Shown here one piece after another: positions 5,138 to 9,141 of a stretch of 9,141 nucleotides of DNA (positions are counted from its first letter, which is position 1; the number at the start of each line of letters is the position of its first letter). This stretch comes from an uncultured Alphaproteobacteria bacterium. GTDB taxonomy: Bacteria > Pseudomonadota > Alphaproteobacteria > Rickettsiales > UBA1997. The position numbers and the translations under genes are program-made. The notes below the pieces were generated by a model, which made no database searches, was not told where the DNA came from, and saw nothing but the letters and a program-made list of their open reading frames with translations. The DNA lies in contig CAJBXX010000042.1 of NCBI GenBank assembly GCA_903959715.1, positions 1 through 9,141 of the forward strand, given 5' to 3'.

Positions 5138-5207
5138 CAAAATTATTGTTGTTAATAACTCAGATTTTTAAAAAATTAAAATGTTAATAACTATCTTGAA
5201 AGCACTA

Positions 5208-5236
5208 TTTACAATAATTTTCGATGTTAATATAAT
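5208..5236 (+). promoter_or_regulatory. sigma70 promoter of hemE inside oriC
   Basis: TTTACA (5208-5213) and a perfect TATAAT (5231-5236) have the ideal 17-bp spacing, with one mismatch in the -35. Transcription would start near 5243 and give a leader of about 48 bases before the hemE ATG. The -10 overlaps a TGTTAATAT repeat and the start site overlaps the DnaA box TGTGAATAA (5237-5245), so DnaA binding should affect it. A weaker pair, TTAACA-N16-TATAAC (5253-5280), is closer to the gene. Confidence 0.6.
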
Positions 5237-5245
5237 TGTGAATAA
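5237..5245 (-). promoter_or_regulatory. DnaA box TTATTCACA (minus strand)
   Basis: TGTGAATAA on the plus strand is the reverse complement of TTATTCACA, an exact match to TTATNCACA. It lies one base past the hemE -10 box. A one-mismatch plus-strand copy, ATATTCACA, is at 5258-5266, in inverted orientation to this one. Confidence 0.7.
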
Positions 5246-5290
5246 CTTTTAATTAACATATTCACAGCCCTAATTATAACTACTAAAATA

Positions 5291-6325
5291 ATGAAAAAAA
5301 TTATTAATGTTTTAAATAAAAAACAATGTTATGAAATTCCACCAATTTGGATTATGCGTCAAGCTGGAAGATATCTTCCAGAATACATGAAAACTCGCTC
5401 ACAAATCGATAATTTCTTAGATTTATGTTATAATCCAAAGTTAGCTTGCGAAGTTACTTTACAACCGATTAAACGCTTTGAATTCGATTCAGCGATTATT
5501 TTTTCAGATATCTTGGTTATTCCCGATGCTTTAGGAGTAAAAGTTGATTTTATTAAAAATCACGGACCAAAATTAGCAAAATTTGATTTAGAAAATGATT
5601 TAAAAAATTTAAAAATTGCCAATATAAATAATCATTTGAAAAATGTTTACGAGGCGATTTCACTTACAAGGTCAAAGCTTTCAAACGATAAGGCTTTAAT
5701 TGGTTTTTGTGGAGCACCCTGGACTTTAGCTTGCTATATGATTGAAGGCGGAGGTTCAAAAAATTTTGATAAAGTTCGTGAAATGGCGTTGAAAAATGAA
5801 AAATTATTTGCTGAACTTATTGAAATTTTATCCGAAAGTTTAAAGATATATTTAACTTCTCAAATCAATGCCGGAGCCGATATAATTAAAATTTTTGATT
5901 CTTGGGCCGGAGTTTTACCACCAACTCAAATTCAAAAATGGATAATCGATCCAGCGAAAAAAATTGTTAATTATTTAAAAGAAAATCATCCCGAAATTCC
6001 CATTATTTATTTTCCAAAATCAATTGGAGTAAATTATGAAAAATTTGCTCAAGAGGTTGATTGTCAAGCCTTAGCGCTTGACCAAAATCTTGAAAAAAAT
6101 TGGGCAAAAAAATATTTACAACAAAATTTAAATAAAACAATTCAAGGTAATCTTGATAATTTTTTATTGGCTTTTGGCGATAAAAAAGACATCGAAAAAG
6201 AAGTTAGAAATATTTTGGATACTTTTAACGATAACCCTTTTATATTTAATTTAGGGCATGGAATTTTGCCACAAACGCCAATTGAAAATGTGGAGTTAAT
6301 TTTAAAAATCATTCGTCGTCAATAA
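5291..6325 (+). CDS. hemE: uroporphyrinogen decarboxylase
   Basis: HemE removes four carboxyl groups from uroporphyrinogen III to give coproporphyrinogen III in haem synthesis, as a soluble cofactor-free enzyme. The 344-residue product has the normal length. It shows the N-terminal signature PPIWIMRQAGRYLPEY (17-32) with substrate-binding Arg23 and Arg27, IIFSDILVIPDALG (69-82) with the catalytic Asp73, GFCGAPWTLACYMIEGGGS (138-156) with Tyr149, and the C-terminal FNLGHGILPQTP with conserved His323. It is transcribed away from the putative origin, and its promoter lies within it. No Shine-Dalgarno sequence precedes the ATG. hisC begins 1 bp after the stop, so the two are probably one transcript. 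Location beside the origin is typical of hemE in alphaproteobacteria. Confidence 0.98.
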   Translation: MKKIINVLNKKQCYEIPPIWIMRQAGRYLPEYMKTRSQIDNFLDLCYNPKLACEVTLQPIKRFEFDSAIIFSDILVIPDALGVKVDFIKNHGPKLAKFDLENDLKNLKIANINNHLKNVYEAISLTRSKLSNDKALIGFCGAPWTLACYMIEGGGSKNFDKVREMALKNEKLFAELIEILSESLKIYLTSQINAGADIIKIFDSWAGVLPPTQIQKWIIDPAKKIVNYLKENHPEIPIIYFPKSIGVNYEKFAQEVDCQALALDQNLEKNWAKKYLQQNLNKTIQGNLDNFLLAFGDKKDIEKEVRNILDTFNDNPFIFNLGHGILPQTPIENVELILKIIRRQ

Positions 6326-6326
6326 T

Positions 6327-7412
6327 ATGGAACCGCAAGCACATAAATATCTTTTAGAAATCGAAAATTATATCCCAGGAAAATCCAAAGTTGGTGATAA
6401 AAAAGTTATTAAATTATCATCAAATGAAAATGCTCTCGGAGCCAGTCCTAAAGCCTTAATTGCCTATATCGAACATGCTAAAGATGTTTTTCGTTATGCC
6501 GATGGTTCGTCAACTTTGCTTCGAGAAAAAATTGCTCAAAAAAATAATATTAATGCCAATCAAATTGTTTGTGGAGCAGGTTCCGACGAAATAATTGCTT
6601 TACTTACTTCTTCATTTGCAAGCGTTGGAGATGAAATTATTTATAGTGAACATGGTTTTTTAATGTATCCGATTTCAGCTCAAAGAGTAGGAGCGAAAGC
6701 TATTAAAGTGAAAGAAAAAAATCTTAAAACCGATGTCGATGCAATAATTAACGCCGTTAATAAAAAAACTAAAATAATATTTATCGCTAACCCCAACAAC
6801 CCTACGGGCTCATATTTAAACAAAGATGAAATTAATAAATTAGTTTCTAATATTCCTTCAAATGTTTTAATTGTTCTTGATCATGCTTATCAAGAATTCG
6901 TTACAATTAATGATTTTTATGATGGAATAAAAATTGTTAATAACCACAAAAATGTTGTTTTAACCCGAACTTTTTCTAAAATTTACGGCTTAGCTTCGCT
7001 TAGAATTGGTTGGAGCTATTCTTCGCAAAATATTGCCGATATTTTAAATAAAGCACGCGGACCTTTTAATGTTTCGGGTCCGGCGCAGTTTTCAGCTCTA
7101 GCTTCCTTAGACGATGATGATTTTTATGAAGCTTCAAAAAATCATAATACCAAATGGCTAAAAATTTTAAATGAAGAATTGAAATTGATTAATAAAATTA
7201 AAATTTATCCATCAATTGCTAATTTTATTTTGATTGATTTTTTGTCAAATGAAAATTGTGAAAATGTTAATAAAAAACTTCTCGAAAATTCTATTATTTT
7301 TCGTGAAATGAAAGGTTACGGCTTGCCATCATGCTTACGGGCAACAATCGGCACCGCCGAAGAAAATGAAATTGTTATAGAAAATCTTAAGAAAATTTGT
7401 CATGGATTATAA
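6327..7412 (+). CDS. hisC: histidinol-phosphate / aromatic aminotransferase (HisC family)
   Basis: A pyridoxal-phosphate fold-type I aminotransferase of the HisC family, 361 residues, normal length. Seen in order: LSSNENALGASPKA (30-43), GAGSDEII (83-90) for cofactor phosphate binding, NPNNPTG (155-161), Asp185 and Tyr188 in LDHAYQEF, and the PLP lysine Lys218 in TRTFSKIYGLASLRIGW (213-229) with Arg226. HisC normally converts imidazole-acetol phosphate to histidinol phosphate, but members also transaminate phenylalanine and tyrosine precursors. No other his gene and no tyrA-type gene is in the window, so the substrate cannot be fixed. It follows hemE by 1 bp and overlaps the next gene by 11 bp. 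No ribosome binding site is evident, so translation may be coupled to hemE. Confidence 0.93.
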   Translation: MEPQAHKYLLEIENYIPGKSKVGDKKVIKLSSNENALGASPKALIAYIEHAKDVFRYADGSSTLLREKIAQKNNINANQIVCGAGSDEIIALLTSSFASVGDEIIYSEHGFLMYPISAQRVGAKAIKVKEKNLKTDVDAIINAVNKKTKIIFIANPNNPTGSYLNKDEINKLVSNIPSNVLIVLDHAYQEFVTINDFYDGIKIVNNHKNVVLTRTFSKIYGLASLRIGWSYSSQNIADILNKARGPFNVSGPAQFSALASLDDDDFYEASKNHNTKWLKILNEELKLINKIKIYPSIANFILIDFLSNENCENVNKKLLENSIIFREMKGYGLPSCLRATIGTAEENEIVIENLKKICHGL

Positions 7413-8016
7413 CGAAATCTCTTCTCACGAATGGACAAATGTTATATATATTTTAATTTTAATTGCGCTTTTATTTATGGGTTTTTCTCGCAAAGAAATG
7501 CCCATAAAAAAAATTTTTGAATATGCGGGATTGTGGATTGTTTTCGCCTTGGTGGCGTTGGTTTTATACAGTTATCGTTTTGAAATTTTTGAAGTAAAAA
7601 ATCGAGTTTTTGCAGATTTATTTCCTTCGCAAGCGATAAATAAAAATCATCAACAATTGACTATAAATATTTCTCAAGACGGTCATTATTATATCAATGT
7701 TCGCATAAAAAATTTTCCAGTGCGATTCATGATCGATACTGGTGCCAGCGATGTCGTTATCGACGAAAAAATCGCTTTAAAATTAGGATATGATTTGCGT
7801 AATATTCATTATGATAAAATATTTCAAACCGCTAACGGGCAATCTTACGGAGCTTCAATTTATTTTGATGAAGTTGATGTTTCGGGAGTAAAATTTCAAA
7901 ATGTGCAAGCTTCGATTACTAATTCTGACCTAGTAATTCCGCTTCTCGGCATGAGTTTTTTGCAAAAATTTTATAAATATGAATTTTATCGCGACAAGCT
8001 AATTTTAACTTTGTAA
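7402..8016 (+). CDS. membrane-anchored retropepsin-like aspartic protease
   Basis: A 204-residue clan AA aspartic protease of the single-domain, retropepsin-like type found in alphaproteobacteria (TIGR02281 family). This family includes Caulobacter PerP, which cleaves PodJ, and Rickettsia APRc. It has two hydrophobic segments at about 13-29 and 41-57, then the catalytic domain. The active-site motif is FMIDTGASDVVID (109-121) with Asp112. TANGQSYGA (143-151) matches the flap region and PLLGMSFLQKFYKYEF (180-195) the conserved C-terminal part. One DTGA motif means that it must dimerise. The domain probably faces the periplasm. The ATG overlaps the hisC end by 11 bp in another frame, which implies translational coupling. 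Target unknown. Confidence 0.9.
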   Translation: MDYNEISSHEWTNVIYILILIALLFMGFSRKEMPIKKIFEYAGLWIVFALVALVLYSYRFEIFEVKNRVFADLFPSQAINKNHQQLTINISQDGHYYINVRIKNFPVRFMIDTGASDVVIDEKIALKLGYDLRNIHYDKIFQTANGQSYGASIYFDEVDVSGVKFQNVQASITNSDLVIPLLGMSFLQKFYKYEFYRDKLILTL

Positions 8017-8138
8017 AATTTTTTATTAAAAAATAAAAAAAACTAATAGCATATTTTTAAACTATATTGTAAAAACTTTAAAGTCTAAATCCCACTTAGT
8101 AAAACTTATTTTAAATTTTAAATCTCGATTTATCTTTC
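8017..8138. other. AT-rich spacer ahead of uvrA
   Basis: A 122-bp spacer between the protease gene and uvrA. It starts with an AT-only 7-bp hairpin (8018-8024 with 8028-8034, loop ATT) followed by A residues rather than T residues on the plus strand, so it is not a good terminator for the operon. It probably contains the uvrA promoter, but several equally weak -10-like sequences are present and none can be chosen. Confidence 0.4.
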
Positions 8139-9141
8139 ATGGAAGAAAAATTTATTAAAGTTGTTGGTGCCAAAGAGCACAATTTAAAAAATGTTAGCAT
8201 TGAAATTCCGAAAAATGAACTTGTGGTTGTTACGGGATTAAGTGGCTCTGGTAAGTCGTCTCTAGTGTTTGATACAATTTACGCTGAGGGTCAAAGACGA
8301 TTTGTTGAGAGTCTTTCAGCTTATGCAAGACAATTTTTGGATATGCAAGATAAGCCTGATGTTGAGTCAATCACGGGGCTTTCGCCAGCAATTGCCATTG
8401 ATCAAAAAACTACTTCACGTAATCCGCGTTCAACGGTAGGAACGGTTACCGAAATTTATGATCATTATCGACTTTTGTTTGCTCGAATCGGAGTGCCTTA
8501 CTCTCCAGCGACGGGAAAGCCGATTGAAAGTCAATCTTCGTCGGTAATTGTTGATAAGATTTTATCTTTACCTAAAAAAACTCGTATTTATATTTTGTCG
8601 CCGATTGTGCGTTCGCAAAAAGGTGAGTTTCGTAAAGAGATGATGAATGCTAGAAAGCAAGGCTTTCAGAGAATTAAAATCAACGGTGTAATTCACGATT
8701 TAAATGAAATTTTACCGCAACTTGATAAAAATAAAAAACATAATATTGAAATCGTTGTTGATAGAATTGTTATTTCGGAAGATCTTGGCAACCGCGTTGC
8801 TGACTCGGTCGAGACCGCTTTAAAAATATCCGAAGGTTTAATTTATGTTGAAATTGTGAGTTTCCCCGACGAGCATTTGGCTAAAATTACCGCCACAAAT
8901 TCTAAAACTAAATCCAAAAAAGAAAAAAACACAAAGAGCGACGAAGAAACGTCCCAAGATGTTATGGGCTCAAATAATGAGTTATTAAAATCTCAAGTTG
9001 GTGATGTTGTCTTATTTAGTGAAAAATTTTCTTGTCCGGTTTCGGGCTTTACAATTTCTGAAATCGAACCGCGATTATTTTCTTTCAACTCGCCATTTGG
9101 CGCTTGTAAACATTGCGACGGACTCGGCACCGAACGTTATT
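8139..9141 (+). CDS. uvrA: UvrA, excinuclease ABC subunit A (5' part, cut by window end)
   Basis: UvrA is the DNA-damage sensor of nucleotide excision repair. It is an ABC-type ATPase that loads UvrB at lesions. The first 334 residues are present, of about 950 usual for the family, and the frame runs off the window without a stop. Seen: [16 protein letters not shown] (11-26), Walker [10 protein letters not shown] (33-41), [20 protein letters not shown] (48-67), [20 protein letters not shown] (82-101), and the start of a zinc module with Cys299, Cys323 and Cys326. The second Cys of the module's usual first CxxC pair is Ser302 (CPVSG). A Lys/Glu/Ser-rich, probably disordered stretch covers about 253-286. 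The ATG gives the standard N-terminus. No Shine-Dalgarno sequence is visible. Confidence 0.97.
   Translation, partial: MEEKFIKVVGAKEHNLKNVSIEIPKNELVVVTGLSGSGKSSLVFDTIYAEGQRRFVESLSAYARQFLDMQDKPDVESITGLSPAIAIDQKTTSRNPRSTVGTVTEIYDHYRLLFARIGVPYSPATGKPIESQSSSVIVDKILSLPKKTRIYILSPIVRSQKGEFRKEMMNARKQGFQRIKINGVIHDLNEILPQLDKNKKHNIEIVVDRIVISEDLGNRVADSVETALKISEGLIYVEIVSFPDEHLAKITATNSKTKSKKEKNTKSDEETSQDVMGSNNELLKSQVGDVVLFSEKFSCPVSGFTISEIEPRLFSFNSPFGACKHCDGLGTERY

Larger units (their letters stand above)
4896..5290. other. oriC: putative chromosomal replication origin (oriC)
   Basis: This 395-bp gene-free block lies between bolA and hemE. It contains two DnaA boxes matching TTATNCACA (5011-5019 plus, 5237-5245 minus), one box with a single mismatch (5258-5266), and five exact copies of the box-like 9-mer TGTTAATAA counting both strands (5041, 5053, 5120 reversed, 5150, 5182), plus two near copies (5064, 5225). 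Two TTAA-N7-TTAA sites fit the CtrA consensus, and a long AT-only-like tract around 5100-5190 could be the unwinding element. In Caulobacter and Rickettsia the chromosomal origin is next to hemE and carries DnaA and CtrA sites. I saw no clear IHF consensus. The origin call is an inference from motif density and synteny. No GC-skew calculation was made. Confidence 0.75.

Noticed and set aside
5041..5190. CRISPR-like array from the repeated GTTAATAACT
   Set aside because: Units are only 9-10 bp, spacing is irregular, one copy is inverted, and no cas gene is present. DnaA/CtrA-type sites explain it better.
4896..5290. IHF site in the origin candidate
   Set aside because: I looked for WATCAA-N4-TTR on both strands by eye and found no convincing match.
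1..9141. A new defence, mobile or secretion system
   Set aside because: All confident genes are conserved housekeeping families. No transposase, integrase, toxin-antitoxin pair or defence-type gene is present.

Overview
The window looks like chromosome from an AT-rich alphaproteobacterium, roughly 30% GC by eye. It is probably a host-associated lineage of the Rickettsiales type. The reasons are the base composition, mostly weak or absent Shine-Dalgarno sequences, long non-coding gaps of 524 and 395 bp, and hemE beside what looks like a replication origin. That last arrangement is known from Caulobacter and Rickettsia. The species cannot be named from this sequence.

Left part (1-2530), minus strand: a DUF2628-type small membrane protein, the ribosomal protein pair rplT (L20) and rpmI (L35), a 524-bp non-coding stretch with four compact hairpins, a CAU-anticodon tRNA and the DnaK nucleotide-exchange factor grpE. 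Middle (2531-4895): grpE is divergent from the plus-strand pair clpP-clpX, so three protein-quality-control genes share one control region. A perfect 14-bp inverted repeat there brackets a heat-shock-like promoter. clpX then meets a convergent bolA with no bases between the two stop codons.

Centre (4896-5290): a gene-free, very AT-rich block between bolA and hemE. It holds a perfect DnaA box, a second perfect box in the other orientation, five exact copies of a near-DnaA 9-mer counting both strands, two TTAA-N7-TTAA sites of the CtrA type, a 79-bp imperfect palindrome and a good sigma70 promoter for hemE. This is most likely the chromosomal origin, oriC, and it is the main finding. Gene orientation partly fits: everything to the right is on the plus strand, and most genes to the left are on the minus strand.

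Right part (5291-9141), plus strand: hemE (haem synthesis), hisC (PLP aminotransferase) and a membrane-anchored retropepsin-like aspartic protease are packed with a 1-bp gap and an 11-bp overlap, so they are probably one operon. After 122 bp comes the 5' part of uvrA (nucleotide excision repair), cut by the window end. I see no CRISPR array, transposase, phage gene or defence system. The coding genes are ordinary housekeeping genes, and the unusual content is in the non-coding DNA.
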